From Isoetes taiwanensis (taxonomy: Eukaryota > Streptophyta > Lycopodiopsida > Isoetales > Isoetaceae): a stretch of 64,000 nt of DNA. Below the pieces are notes generated by a model. That model searched no databases. It was not told the origin of the DNA and saw only the letters and a list, made by a program, of their open reading frames with translations. The stretch spans positions 3,257,305 through 3,321,304 of the forward strand of contig JAJEKV010000062.1 of NCBI GenBank assembly GCA_021234155.1, read 5' to 3'. Each line of letters starts with the position of its first letter. Position 1 is the first letter of the stretch. The position numbers and the translations under genes are program-made. This document shows, piece by piece, positions 12,266-23,453 of this stretch.

Positions 12266-12904
12266 CTAAGGTTGGCTGGTCCCTGATTCGTTTGTGCAGG
12301 TACACCTTTCTATTCCTGACCCCCGCCTGTATCCCCGTTGATTCAATTCCCTTGCCTTGACTAACTCTTTGTGTAGCCCTTGCCGCTGCATGACCGTTAA
12401 GGCCTCTTGCATCTTGATCCCGTTCCTCAACCTGGAACCCATGCGTAGTATCAGCGTCCTGGATGCCATGTCCCTGAGAGTCAGATTTATGTGCCTTGCT
12501 CGTCCCCTCCATTGACCCGAGCGCACTGCTTTCACAATTATGCTCTGGTGCTCTTTGAACACTGCCTCCATTACTTCTGCAGTAACTCGACAGGTGTCTT
12601 CATTAGGTTTTTCAGCTATCCCTATCAGCCGATCATGTTTAATCCTATTCTGATCCTCAAATTCCATGATATGTGGCTTTATTCTATTAAAGGACTCCCA
12701 TGCATCTACCTCAACATTTTTCTTTTCTAAATCAACCAACCTCTGCATGATCTTGGTCTTCTCCTCTTCGATATCGTCTATCCTCCATTGCATCTCCTCA
12801 CTTGTTCTCTCGATCCCTTGCACCCTGGTTTCCATGTTGAATATAGCTGTCTTGTTGCGATTGACCGTCTCTGCCAGTGTATTAAGTGCGTCCTGCCTGT
12901 TCAT
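12266..12904 (-). CDS. LINE ORF1-like protein (coiled coil + RNA-binding region)
   Basis: This 212-codon frame opens MNRQDALNTLAETVNRNKTA. Residues ~1-70 show a heptad-like coiled coil (MQWRIDDIEEEKTKIMQRLV). A globular region follows: LIGIAEKPNEDTCRVTAEVM, then RSGQWRGRARHINLTLRDM, then HKELVKARELNQRG. The order coiled coil, GhxE block, R-x-x-hxhxh block and K/R-rich tail resembles L1-type ORF1 RNA chaperones that coat LINE RNA. It sits directly upstream of the endonuclease on the same strand. The frame is open, but the element as a whole is defective. The assignment is by pattern, not by a search. Confidence 0.65.
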   Translation of the reverse strand: MNRQDALNTLAETVNRNKTAIFNMETRVQGIERTSEEMQWRIDDIEEEKTKIMQRLVDLEKKNVEVDAWESFNRIKPHIMEFEDQNRIKHDRLIGIAEKPNEDTCRVTAEVMEAVFKEHQSIIVKAVRSGQWRGRARHINLTLRDMASRTLILRMGSRLRNGIKMQEALTVMQRQGLHKELVKARELNQRGYRRGSGIERCTCTNESGTSQP

Positions 12905-13244
12905 CTAAATTAAGAAATCCTTGAGGTCTTGCTAGCTTACTGCTGCTTTTGCTGCATCCCCCCTCTTCTGTTGGGTGGAACTAAATTGGTTTTCCATCGG
13001 ACTTTGGATACAATTTCAATGGCAAATTCCTCAGACGGACTGGAAAAACTTTCCTTGGGCTATTATTGTGTTTCCATTGTATAATATATGTGATCTCCCA
13101 ACGGTACCTCATTTGCAACTGAACCGGAATTTAAATTAATCATAATTGTTTTACCCACCTCTCTGCATGATTTAATTTTTGCTGCATATAATTTCGTCTG
13201 CTTGTACATGTATTTCGGCAGTTAATATTTTTAGCGGATTCATG

Positions 13245-13640
13245 GTCTGGCTTGGAGAGATGCTCAGCTGGTAGGTTTTACCTTACCATTTCGGTTGATT
13301 GGACGGAGGTGACCCTCTCTGTACCAATCTAGATTGATTTTCTGGCAGGTAACTACTACTTTTGAATATGTTGTCATTTTGGTGATCCGGGTACCAGTTG
13401 GAGAGTCGAGCCCTCGCTATCTTCGTATACGGCGGGAGTTGTACTCCTCAAGTCCGTAACATGGCCCAGTCTCCTTTTTGATGGTATACCATTTGTAGTG
13501 TATCATGTCTCCAGACTTATGATTTAGAAGTCTCATAGTTAGTTGTAGAGTTTTTGGTGGTCTGGATACCAGTTGGTGGGTCTAGCCCTCGCTATCCTAG
13601 TGTACGACGGAGGCTGAGTCTCTCTGTCCCATATCTTGTT
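13245..13640 (-). repeat. Repeated monomers upstream of LINE ORF1
   Basis: Related blocks recur at about 13380 and 13557: GGTACCAGTTGGaGaGTC and GATACCAGTTGGTGGGTC, each followed by gAGCCCTCGCTATC and a TACGgCGGagG motif. A weaker copy lies near 13245. Spacing is ~135 and ~177 bp. They lie on the 5' side of ORF1, where LINE promoters sit. That they are promoter monomers is inference. Confidence 0.45.
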
Positions 13641-13649
13641 CCGTCTGCC

Positions 13650-16600
13650 TTTTACTCTTCTGCCGTTAGAGAGCTCCATCATTTTGTGCACCTTCATTCA
13701 AAGGTAATTGTCTGGTGCGGATGTTAATGTACTACGATTACTTATCTGCCTAAACATATTACCATTATTTTGGTGTTGTTCATATTAGCTAATCGAAGGT
13801 TAGATGTCAGATGCTAGTCGCATAACAGGAATATTTGTTATTTTAGCTCGTTGATGTCAAATGTTAGATGCTTGCTATCACCCTTTCCTATGCCTTCCGA
13901 CATTTCCAACTCCCACATTTTGGCTATTTATCCTCCTTTTGCATTTAACACCTACAATCTGCCTCAAATGTACTTCCTATCATCGGTTGTCGAATTCGTA
14001 TTGTCACTTTCCATCTTAGTGAAAATTAAAAATTACAGATTTCTCACTCAAGCTTTTCCTTGATGACGAGATTTCAGAAATGCTGACCATGGTTGGGATT
14101 TCAAATATTATACATTTTTATGTGTCACCACAAGGGATCGAGAAAACAAGAAGCAAAATGAGAACAAAAAGAAAAAATTTCTAAATCTAAGACCTTGGCA
14201 CTCCCTCCACTTTACCCTTGTATCATCCATTTCCCCATCCTTTATTTTCCCTTCTTCTTCACTGCCAAGGTCGCCCCAATCTTCTTATTCTTCTCCACAT
14301 TTCTAGCTAACAAGGCCACGCATATGTATTCTGTCGTGTCTTTCTCACATCAATTCGTGTAGATCTTTCCGAAATCACCCAATAACAGATCACGTTGATA
14401 GCTTTTTCGATTTCTGTATTCCAGCATTCAGCTGCAGCCAATTAAAACAACTTAAGACCCGGTCCTTATCCGCTCTCCTGGTCGAATCATTTTTATCTGC
14501 TAACACACCCATGATTTTCAAAAGTCAGAGGTTGTAGCCCACATCCTTCATTGTTTGCATGTGATGGATTCTGACGTTGAAGAGGCAGTGCACCTGGCCA
14601 TAATTCAAACATGAAGATAATCCTTTCTCCAAACATAAGCATCTTTCTTCACAGATGCACCACGGCCCTATGTCTTTCAATTCAGGGTTCCATGGGACCG
14701 TGAGGTTCCTCGGATTACCTGAACTTGGACTTTTCCTTGATTCATGCTCTTTATCTGCCTGTTCCTCTACGATCTTCTTGCCTTTGTTCATGTCCGATGC
14801 TTGAATCCGTCAGTTTGTGGCTGAAACTTTGCTGCACTCCGGCTCTTTGCTCTTTGCCTTCGTCTCCTGTTTAAAAACCCTAACCCTCTGAAGAATATCA
14901 ATCTCCATCTCACGAGTCCATACTTATTGTCAGCTATTTCTAGAGCTAGCATCTCTTTCCCACTCCTTTCTTCGGTACGCCACTTTTTGATTGCCAATCT
15001 TGTCTTATCTGACTCTGCCCATTATAATTTCGTAAGTGTGTGGAGATATCGTAGTCGTATCTGCTTTCTGTTGACATGCGTCCTCTGGGCTTCTCGTTCC
15101 TCGAGATATTCATTAATCATTCTCCTTTCATTTGTACACTTGGCAGCCCTCAATTATTATGTTCAGATGCCTAACATTCTATCTCTTTATTCCTCCACGT
15201 CTTGAATTGTCTTCATGGGGTCTTCATCAGCTTCGACCGTCATATTTGTCTCCTAATTTGGCCACGTCATCTTTTACTCTATATAATATCCATCTGTATT
15301 ATATCTTATCCGTTGATATATCTGTTGGCGTACATCAATGTATACCCCCCCTCCCCGCTATAACATCCTATGGGCCAAATTAACTTATATTAGTGACCTG
15401 TATACCTTATTAAGCCGCTGCTCAACGGTTCTAAATTCGAATCATGTTCTTCCATTCTCCTCACCCTTGGGCTTCTATCGGCATCAATTTCTACTTCACC
15501 AATCTAAAACTAAAATACATCTTGCGATCGGCTGGGGAGATTCTAGATGCTAAGACAATTTGCCTAAAACTAAGATTTGGGAATTATACTCGTTCCCTCA
15601 TTCATATGCTTATAGAGCAAACAGATTTGATCAGTTAAAAACAGAGATACAACAAGCCCGTGAGCAAGATACTTTGGATTTGGGTACATATATTAACCTT
15701 CTGTCGGCCCCCTCGCTTCATTTTCCTCTATCAGTGTTTCGAGCGTCATGCTATAATCTAGTTCGTTGTCGAACATAGCCAGTAGTATGTCAAGCTTTTT
15801 AGCCGAGTGTTGTGTTTTATCTAGCAAAAGCAGGACATGTGCTCCCCTCTTCTATTGAAACAGATGATAATTAGTAGTGAAATGAGGCTTAAGCTCGTTA
15901 CCTATCCATATATCCATTTTCTTCAGGAGCTTCTCCAGTGCTACGCATTAGATCACCTTCTTTTTAAGTTTGTATAGGTAATCAAGTAGCTCTTGCTTCC
16001 CCATCGCATTTTTCCCCTTTTCCACCCCGTCCACAAGAGCTCCGACCTTGATCAGCCATCTAACACAGTCTTGAAACTCGATTCTGTATTTCTTTTTGAA
16101 TTTCCCGAGGACTTCCCCTTATAGCCTATTTAACTCATGTAGGATTACCTATGTCCTCATCCGCTGCATCCGCAACTCATTTCCTCCCTCCTGAAGCCGT
16201 GTGGTTACCATTTTTCTCTTGCTGTCGCTCCTGCTCCCGCTCCATCCCTTCGAATATCTAAGCCTTTGATCTCCCAATATATTTATCCCACTCTCATTCC
16301 GTTCTTGACCATTAAAAAATCACTCCGGACTCACTATTGATCCACCCCATGCCTATTGTAGCACCTATACGAGCGGATCGTACCTGGCCAGTGCATTTGC
16401 GCTTTCTCACCCCCACCCGCACCCGCACCCGCAACCGCAACTGCACCCGACTTCGTATTGGTACATCACCTCTTCTCATGTCAGAGGCATAAACATTGAC
16501 CTAACTCTGTTGTCTTTCCAATAGAATTTAACTTAGCTACCACATTGACACTCCCTATTGCCAGAATATCTAGAAAGGAGCCACGTCACTCCATGCGTAG

Positions 16601-17640
16601 AGTATTGGACCCCACCAAACCAACCTTTGCTAGGATCTCAGAGTATGTCCCAAACATCATGAAGGCTTTGTAAAACAAAGCTTAGTTCATGCCAAGACCA
16701 CATGTCCTAAGATCCATAGACTTAAAGGCTATAGGTATGTCTCTATTAATACTGGCCGAGCCATCTTGCTTGCATATAAAGCCCAGAATGTTGTAGGAGA
16801 GCCCTTCAAGTAGTCGTTTGATCAGAACCCTTAGACTCTAGGATATACGAGTGTTTGCTTTTGGAATACGAGGCTAGAGCCACAAAAGAGCAAGAGGCCT
16901 AACGTCTTGAAGACATTGAAGGCCCAGGTGACTTACTGACAAATGAAGGGAGGAGAGTGAAAGGCAGACCCAAGAGAGCGAAGCACAATAATGGCAAATA
17001 CCTCTACAAACGAAATAGGTAGTACAGGGCACCACTGGCCTATCAGCAATCTTCATCGAATGGATGATATATGTTAATCATCCACATCAAGAAGCTTCTG
17101 GACTGTCAAGCACTCGACTGCCACGTCCATGAGTTCATAGCAGAAAGAAGATCTCGACCCCTTCACCGACTCGACGCACATGAGTTCATATGGAAGAACA
17201 CAAGGCGGAAACATACAGGTGCAGTATGTCGAACGTGGGAGCCTAGATTAGCATCATGGATTAGGGTTAAAGAGCATAATCTTCTATCGAAATGACAATT
17301 TATAGCGACACAAGAGCGCATAGAAATCGGAGGAAAGACCACCACGATCTCACAGCCTAGCATCTCAATCGGATGTCAAGCAACGTCAATAAAAGGTGCA
17401 ACAAAGCTAGACAACTGCAAAATACCCAAGTCCAGTTATGTCGAGCTCCCAGCTCCCTTGCACCAGTAGGAAGACGGTAACGGCTTCATCGATTTCAAAA
17501 ATAGGGGATCATGACGGAGGAAGGAGAGGAGACACATAACAGGGGAGGAACATCTCTGACTTGAAGACATCTATCAGCATCAAGGGCAAGATCAAGGAGG
17601 AGGATAGCCATTTTGAACAAGAGTTTGAGATCCAGAAATG
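13650..17640. other. Decayed spacer, 4 kb
   Basis: No recognised gene. Two minus-strand frames (14997-14788 and 14791-14525) abut in different phases. They read MAIKKWRTEERSGKEMLALE and VPWNPELKDIGPWCICEERC, and match nothing I know. A CACCCG/CAACCG hexamer microsatellite lies at about 16408-16449. The remainder is short random ORFs. Confidence 0.5.
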
Positions 17641-18325
17641 CCTGCAAACCCAAGGAAGGAAGTATCATCTGCATACTACAGGATAGTGAGTTGCTTATCA
17701 GACCCAGACATTTGCAGGCCTTGAATTAGGTTCTGATGTTGAAGATTTTTGACAGCTCTTGTGAGCATTTCAGCTACACAAAAAAAAAGATATGGTGCCA
17801 AGGGGCATCCCTGTCTAACCCCCCTTCTTATAGGAAAAAACTAGTGGGAGAGCCATTAACAATTAGGCTTGAAGATGCCAAGCTATTAAGAGCCATGATC
17901 TTAGTTATTATAGAGGGGTGAATCCCGATATGGTGCAAAGCTTTCTTCCATGAGTCCCAAGTTATAGAATCATAAGCACATCTAAAATCTAGCTTAAGCA
18001 TCATACATCCTTATTTGGAGAGTCTATTCCAATGAATGGCCTCACTGGCTACTATATAATTGTCCAGAATAAACCTCCCTGACAGAAAACCCGATTGGCA
18101 ATTGCTAACAGTATGATGCAGGTTCATGAAGATTCGAATAGAAAGAATTTTAGCTAAGATTTTATACGTGATATTAGTTAATGATATAGGACGCCAATCA
18201 TTCAAACTATTTGGGTTCTGGGTTTTAGGAATCAGAGTGATGAGGCTGGAATTGAAAGAGGGGTATAAAGAGGCAGCATCCCAGGCACCTTTTACAAAGT
18301 TCATAAAATCATCATTTATAATCAA
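17640..18325 (-). pseudogene. LINE reverse transcriptase (L1-like), broken
   Basis: Reading from 18325 downward: SLITLIPKTQNPNSLNDWRP, ISLTNITYKILAKIL and CQSGFLSGRFILDN are the N-terminal RT blocks of plant L1-type LINEs. Just below come KLDFRCAYDSI (motif A; usually KLDFxKAYD), a frameshift near 17830, GVRQGCPLAPYLF (motif B), and YADDT (motif C, ~17675). All three catalytic blocks can be seen, but in different frames and with a stop before YADDT. The enzyme is inactive. The 3' end is not resolved below ~17640. Confidence 0.85.
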
Positions 18326-18499
18326 CCAAAAAGTAAAAAAGAATTATGGAGGGAAACCATCATGTCCTGGGCTCTTGCCTTTCTCCATGTTCTTTAAAAT
18401 TTGCAAGACTTCCTTCTCATCTGGGTATTCATCACATCCATCCTCCATAGGCATAATGGCTGGGATGTTCTTGAAGAAATTATCCAAATCCCTCTCCTC

Positions 18500-18712
18500 C
18501 TACATAGTATATTCTTTGGCCTTGAACATATTATTATATTGATCAAGGAACTCCCTTCTTATGCTTTGTTCATCCTCAATCCTCATCCCATTCTCATGCT
18601 CCACAGGTGTGATAGTGTTATTGATCAATTTATTCTTGGCTACTCTAAAGAAATATTTGGATTTGCCCTGATCCATCTTACTATATTGGCTAATTTTAGC
18701 TCTCAAGGCCAT
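18500..18712 (-). pseudogene. LINE endonuclease-RT connector
   Basis: The segment reads SKMDQGKSKYFFRVAKNKLI, then PVEHENGMRIEDEQSIRREF. This matches the conserved connector before RT in plant LINEs (W-xQ-xxKxKxF..., then I..F...L). It lies between the endonuclease and RT segments of the same element, in a separate frame. Confidence 0.7.
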
Positions 18713-18731
18713 GCCTTTGGCTTCCTTTTCT

Positions 18732-19595
18732 TCAATGGCTGAATTGTTTCATAGACTGATGAGAGCCAATTGCAAGTTGGGTAAGATAGAACTGTCTGAA
18801 ATCTGAACAGAAGGTAGAGTTGTTAAGATAGGAGCAATTGAATTTAAAGGGGGAATTTGAAGGCTTGGAATTAGAACAGAGGTCAATTGTGTCCATAATT
18901 TGGGGGGAATGATCAGAAAGAATGTTCCCTTCATCATCAGTGACAATACAGTTGTCAATGCTAGGAATATTAGTGTTGGCGACATAGAATCTATATAAGG
19001 TACAGTAGGTCCTCTCAGCCCCTGATCTCTTGTTGGACCAAGTATACTTGGCATTAGCTGAAGGAGTGTAATTCATCTTGGTAGCCTGCAACAAATTCTC
19101 CCACTCCACTCTTTCATTCCTAGAGATGTTGATTTTATTGCCAAGTTTTAGGTCCCATTGAGGGGTGTTATGAAGATCTCCCCCCATGATCCAATCCTTA
19201 ATAGTGCATTGATCAAGAATCCAGTCTTTAATCTCTTTCCAAGTGGGAGCTCTTTCATTTGGCTCAGTAGGGGCATAAACATTGATCACCCCGAGGAGTT
19301 GCCCTTGCACATCGATGGTAATGCAGTGCCATCTATTGGAGGGGCTACAGTAGGAAGACACTACATTTAGAGTGGTCCAAATCATAGATAACCCTCTTTT
19401 GGTCCCATTTGCAGTTATATAAGGAGAGCCAGCCCCTTTCTTAACCCATCCCCCCAGATTTGAGGCTTTAAAATGGGGAAGGTGGTGTTCTTGAATCATA
19501 AGGAGATCTGCCTTATAATTCCTAGCCAGGGCAATAAACCTCCTTCTTTTTATAGGGCCCTTGATCCCTCTTATATTCCAGGTGACAATCCTCAT
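18732..19595 (-). pseudogene. LINE endonuclease (L1-like)
   Basis: I chose the start MRIVTWNIRG at 19595 over the upstream ATG because the family begins with the hxxWNhRG block. Motifs in order: TWNIRGIKG, LLMIQEHHL (catalytic Glu), GVINVYAPTE, IMGGDLHNTP (family GGDFN; Asn replaced by His) and ILSDHSP (C-terminal SDH). The region is colinear with the RT remnant at 17640-18325, making one L1-like LINE. The GDxN change would cripple the nuclease. Confidence 0.85.
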
Positions 19596-19652
19596 CAGAA
19601 TTGAGAGAAAAGAGAAGGCCAAGATTGAGATTTAGCAGGATTTAATTTTCCT

Positions 19653-20307
19653 GGTATTGGATGCAGGTCCACTATAATTGGGATCTTTTAGATATGTCTT
19701 TCTCTGCTTCCTTTGTTTCTTATTGGATGTGAGACCTACCTTATCCTTATTGAGATAGGTGCCAAAAATTTCTGAATCTCTCGGGTGGTAGCAGCTCCCT
19801 CACTGTCAGACATTCTTATCTCATCCTCCAGAGGGACCCAAAATTTGGACAGAATTGGAGTGCATGGCTCTCCTTATTGGAAACACAAGACCTAGGTGAC
19901 ATATTATTCAAATCACATGAGGTTTTATTACTTACCTGGATAAGAACATCTTTACCATCCATTGAATCTCCACTAATTTCTATTGCAAGTGATTGGAAGT
20001 ACTCCTCTAAAGCTTCTGCAACAAATCGTTCTACAGCTGCAGCATAACGACCATCATCTTTACAGTGTATGAAAGCTTGCAGGAAGGATATGTTATCATC
20101 AGCATGCCCGTAGTTTTGCTGCAAAGGAGACTTTTGAACTGGAGAGGGTTGCGAGGAAGGGATGATAAGGTTAGTGGTCTGAATTGGCTCAATAGGTCTG
20201 ATGGCCATAGAACGAGATGCAATATCTGAAGGTTGGGTTGACTGGACTCTGGGACTCCTAGAGAACTCTCTTTGGAGTTCAATATTCTCATGAAAGGATT
20301 GCCCCAA
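19653..20307 (-). pseudogene. Probable ORF1 of the L1-like LINE
   Basis: On the minus strand a Ser/Gln/Pro-rich segment (RSPRVQSTQPSDIA) is followed by FLQAFIHCKDDGRYAAAVER and an acidic helix. After a frame break the tail is Lys/Arg-rich (KKQRKQRKTYLKD), ending just before the endonuclease. Position and the basic tail suggest ORF1; no zinc knuckle or RRM is visible. Confidence is moderate and rests mostly on position. Confidence 0.45.
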
Positions 20308-20361
20308 GTCGAGCTAAGCGTCAAAGATTGGGAAGGAAATGCATAGCAGTAACTAAAATTG

Positions 20362-20382
20362 TAGATAGATAGATAGATAGAG
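20362..20382. repeat. GATA microsatellite
   Basis: Five copies of the tetranucleotide GATA lie in non-coding sequence just upstream of LINE ORF1. Confidence 0.9.
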
Positions 20383-20590
20383 TTAACAGACATCCAACAT
20401 ATTGAAACAAGTTGGTGAGATTGATCATCTCGCTAAGAAAGAATCATTATTAAGATAATTGTTGACCATGTATAAAGTTAGTAACTCCAAGGAATAATCC
20501 AACCAAATGAAAAGAAGTAATCTAACAAGGCCGGCCAACTTGTTATGATGGCATCAATTCAATTGATAGAAATATTCCAAGAGAGTAAAT

Positions 20591-20595
20591 AATTA
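20591..20595. other. Target site duplication AATTA (left)
   Basis: AATTA stands directly before the TGTTAG start of the LTR. The same five bases stand after the LTR end at 21187 and after the 3' LTR at 55604. Confidence 0.8.
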
Positions 20596-21186
20596 TGTTA
20601 GTCCTGTGCCTCCTGGTACAAGACTATTCATGCATACGACAGACCAAGTCAAGGCCAAGGATCCACAGTCAGGCACGGGTCAGTCGTCAAAGGCCCAGCA
20701 GAAGACCAAGCAGCAGACCACGTAGTCAAAGCCCGCGTCTGCTACCAAGAGGAGGCGCTCAGACAAGTGACGGCCCGTCACCACCTGCGTCAGCGTCAGC
20801 ATGATTCCAGGCACTTCAAGAGGCACCGCCAGCATTCCTGCAAATCAGGCCTCCTTTCAGGAGTCGGCACCGAAATCAGTCAGAGTGTCTATATTGGGCC
20901 AAAGGCCATTGTACTATATATATGAGTAGAGCTAGCGCTCTAGTTTTTAGATGAGTTTTGAGTCTTGTCTCATTTCAGTTTTCTCTCGACTGCGAGAGCT
21001 TATGTATCTTCATTGACATCAAGGAAGCTCATTATTGTGATCTCATTGTTCTCTTTTGTTTTCTTTTCCCTTTTCCTTGTCTTTCTTGCAAATCCCGCGT
21101 GACATAGTCCCCGGATTCTCCTGTTAGATCCAAGGGTCCTCACAGAGGGCTGTCTTGCAGGAGTTCCCGAACCCAGACCCCAAACA
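20596..21186 (+). repeat. Gypsy LTR (5' outer copy)
   Basis: 591 bp, starting TGTTAG and ending CAAACA. It contains a TATA-like ACTATATATATGAG at ~20914, followed by a pyrimidine-rich leader. Compared with the 3' LTR, the first ~290 bp differ a lot and the next ~230 bp are almost identical. AATTA follows directly at 21187, so this copy by itself also looks like a solo LTR. Confidence 0.85.
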
Positions 21187-21771
21187 AATTAAAAGTGGGG
21201 GAATCTCTAGAATATAAAATTGAATAGTACATGAAAGCTACATCTAAAATAAGAAGTATATTAATCATATAGTCTTTCGAGTCAAAAGGAATTGTCATGA
21301 TGACAAAACCTTGCGGTTTAGAATTGTTCTAAATAATTTGGTAACCCATCGTTTAGGGATAGATATGTTAAACATGATAGCTACACCCATCATAGACGTT
21401 AAATATGTTAATTAAGGCTAGTAAATTAATGCGTTAAATAAAAAAAGCATATAACCTCTTAAGGTAGATAGAATAGCTATGATGTGAGGCACAACATCAA
21501 TTGGGGGATAGGGTGCATTGGATAACGCCATTGGAGAGGTGTGGAACCATTTTCTTATGAAGAAAGTGGAAGCTCAATCTTAGGACCGAACCTACCTGCA
21601 TCTTAGAGATTGAATCGCCATCAAATTAGTCGACCCTTAGAATAGAGTTCCTTCCGCATGTAGCCAAAGCAGATGGAGCGTAAGATGGATAGATGCTTAA
21701 TGTCCATGTGACTTTCAGCATGCAAGACTGATGCAGTAGCCAACTGCACCAAAGTGGGGGGCGGGGGGCTT
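21187..21771. repeat. Copy of the element's right flank
   Basis: This 585-bp block is nearly identical to 55604-56180 downstream of the 3' LTR, with only a few substitutions and a small deletion near 21510. It starts AATTAAAAGTGGGGG and ends in GGGGGGCGGGGGGC, where it joins an LTR tail. It has no coding signal. Confidence 0.9.
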
Positions 21772-21927
21772 ATTATTGTGATCTCATTGTTCTCTTTTGT
21801 TTTCTTTTCCCTTTTCCTTGTCTTTCTTGCAAATCCCGCGTGACATAGTCCCCGGATTCTTCTGTTAGATCCAAGGGTCCTCACAGAGGGCTGTCTTGCA
21901 GGAGTTCCCGAACTCAGACCCCAAACA
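21772..21927 (+). repeat. Truncated gypsy LTR (3' tail only)
   Basis: This repeats the last 156 bp of the LTR, starting at ATTATTGTGATCTC and ending CCCCAAACA. It is almost identical to the end of the LTR at 20596 and less like the end of the 3' LTR. It directly precedes the PBS, so it is the functional inner edge of the 5' LTR. Confidence 0.9.
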
Positions 21928-21947
21928 CTGTCGCCGCTGCCGGGTCT
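21928..21947 (+). other. Gypsy primer binding site
   Basis: TGTCGCCGCTGCCGGGT lies one base after the LTR. It closely resembles the TGGCGCCGTTGCCGGGG primer binding site of many plant Ty3/gypsy elements. It supports the LTR boundary at 21927. Confidence 0.75.
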
Positions 21948-21973
21948 GATCTTTCTTTTCTTTTCTTTTCATC

Positions 21974-23101
21974 ATGTCTGCTCGAGGTTTCACTCCTGAA
22001 GAACTTCTTTGCCAAACAGCGGCTCGACTGGAGCGTCATCAACGACGCGAGGCTGTCCGGGATATGTCTGACACTGCTTATGACATTGAGGGAGGTCGTA
22101 TCCGCTCACGAGCTCAGTCGGCACCTCCTACCCTTCGTGCTCGTTCTCGACCAGGGTCTTCCCCTGTGTGTCGTCACTGTTCACAACCGCAATCTCCACA
22201 AAATACCCATGTTCAGCTCACGCCTCACTATTTCCAGACTCCTGACAGCACCTATATCCATATTCCTTCAGGCCACACCCCTCTCCCATCACAACCTTCT
22301 TCACCTCCTGGTGGGATGGGCTACCATCACGTGTCTTTTGGCCCTACCCACGTTCACGACTTTCAGTCTTCTCCATCTTTTCAACATGCTCTTCCTGTTT
22401 ACCAAACCACTGATCTAAAGCCTAATGAGGATGGCTCCCAAGCCCCTTCCCCACCAGATGCTGCTTTTGCTGGACCACATGTTTTTTCGGTTCCACCCCC
22501 TTGCTCTCAGTCTCAGACTGTACCACCTCTCTATGCTTCTGCATATCCTCCACCGCATCCACCTATCTATGCGCCAGTTCCGCATTCATCGCCCTCTCAT
22601 AATTTGAAGTTGACTTATCCCACTTTTGGCAACACTAAAGGCAAACCTCTGGATCAGAGTGCTTCGGCACACATGGAGGAATTTGAAGCCTTGGCCATTC
22701 TGAATGGTCATGCGCAGCCACAACTTAAATTTCATATCTTTTCGACCACGTTCAGAGGCGCCCCTCATCAGTGGTTAATGGCCAACAAAAGTCACTGGAA
22801 ACAGAGTTGGCAAGAAATGAAAACTGCCTTTCTGTCTCATTATGGCACCACGGACGATGATCAGTTACTCCTCAAGCAACTCAATGACCTTCAGCAAGAG
22901 CCCACGGAGTCAGCCCAGGATTTTGCGGACCGTCTTCACATTCTCGTCAGTAAACTCCAGGAGTACCCCACACAAAGCCAGATTCTCGTCTGGTTTCTGC
23001 AGGGCCTTCCTCCTGCCATTCGACTCATGACAGAATACCTGCGTCCAAAGTCCTTAGAGCAGGCCATTGAATTGGTCAATCACTCGGTCAATGCACACTC
23101 A
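21974..23101 (+). pseudogene. Gypsy gag, N-terminal part
   Basis: Gag is the structural capsid protein. The ATG at 21974 lies 27 bp after the PBS. Residues ~1-215 are Pro/Ser/His-rich. Residues ~215-375 form a retrotransposon gag capsid domain: STTFRGAPHQWLMANKSHW, then TAFLSHYG, SAQDFADRLHILVSKL and ILVWFLQGLPPAIRLM. The frame is interrupted at codon ~376 by the TIR element that starts at 23102; the last eight residues before the stop come from that insertion. The rest of gag resumes at 33207, out of frame by one base after removal of the insert. Confidence 0.85.
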
Positions 23102-23289
23102 CCCCGGTTTTTGGTCCACTGTTGAAAACATCAGTTTTGGTAGGTCTACATGTCCTGTTTTCAAAGAATCCTACATGTGGATTTGTGGAGGTATGGTTTT
23201 GTTCGATAATGGTGTTCTTTTTTCAGTGGACTAAAACATCCACTGTTGTTTTGTAGTTTCTTCTATTGTGACATGTCATTTTATAATAC

Positions 23290-23453
23290 AATCCACTGTA
23301 GGAAAGAATACTTGAATTTCTACATGTCTAATAATTCTATTGTCACATGTCTTTATAGACGTAGGAAATAATATTTGATTCTCTACATGTCCTATACTTC
23401 CATTCACATGTCTTTATAGTAGTAGGACAGAGTACTTTATTTGTTAAGGCATT
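23290..23453. repeat. ~61-bp tandem array, left part
   Basis: Units GTAGGAAAGAATACTTGATT ... CTACATGTC ... TCACATGTCTTTATAG recur about every 60 bp. The array is cut at 23453 by an inserted block and resumes at 24466. Confidence 0.75.

Noticed and set aside
11950-12512. Overlapping Arg/Gly-rich ORFs as separate genes
   Set aside because: They overlap the LINE ORF1 region in other frames and lack domains.
20596-21186. Independent solo LTR unrelated to the 3' LTR at 55009
   Set aside because: It has AATTA on both sides, as a solo LTR would, but its right flank is the same as that of the 3' LTR, so the two belong to one locus history.
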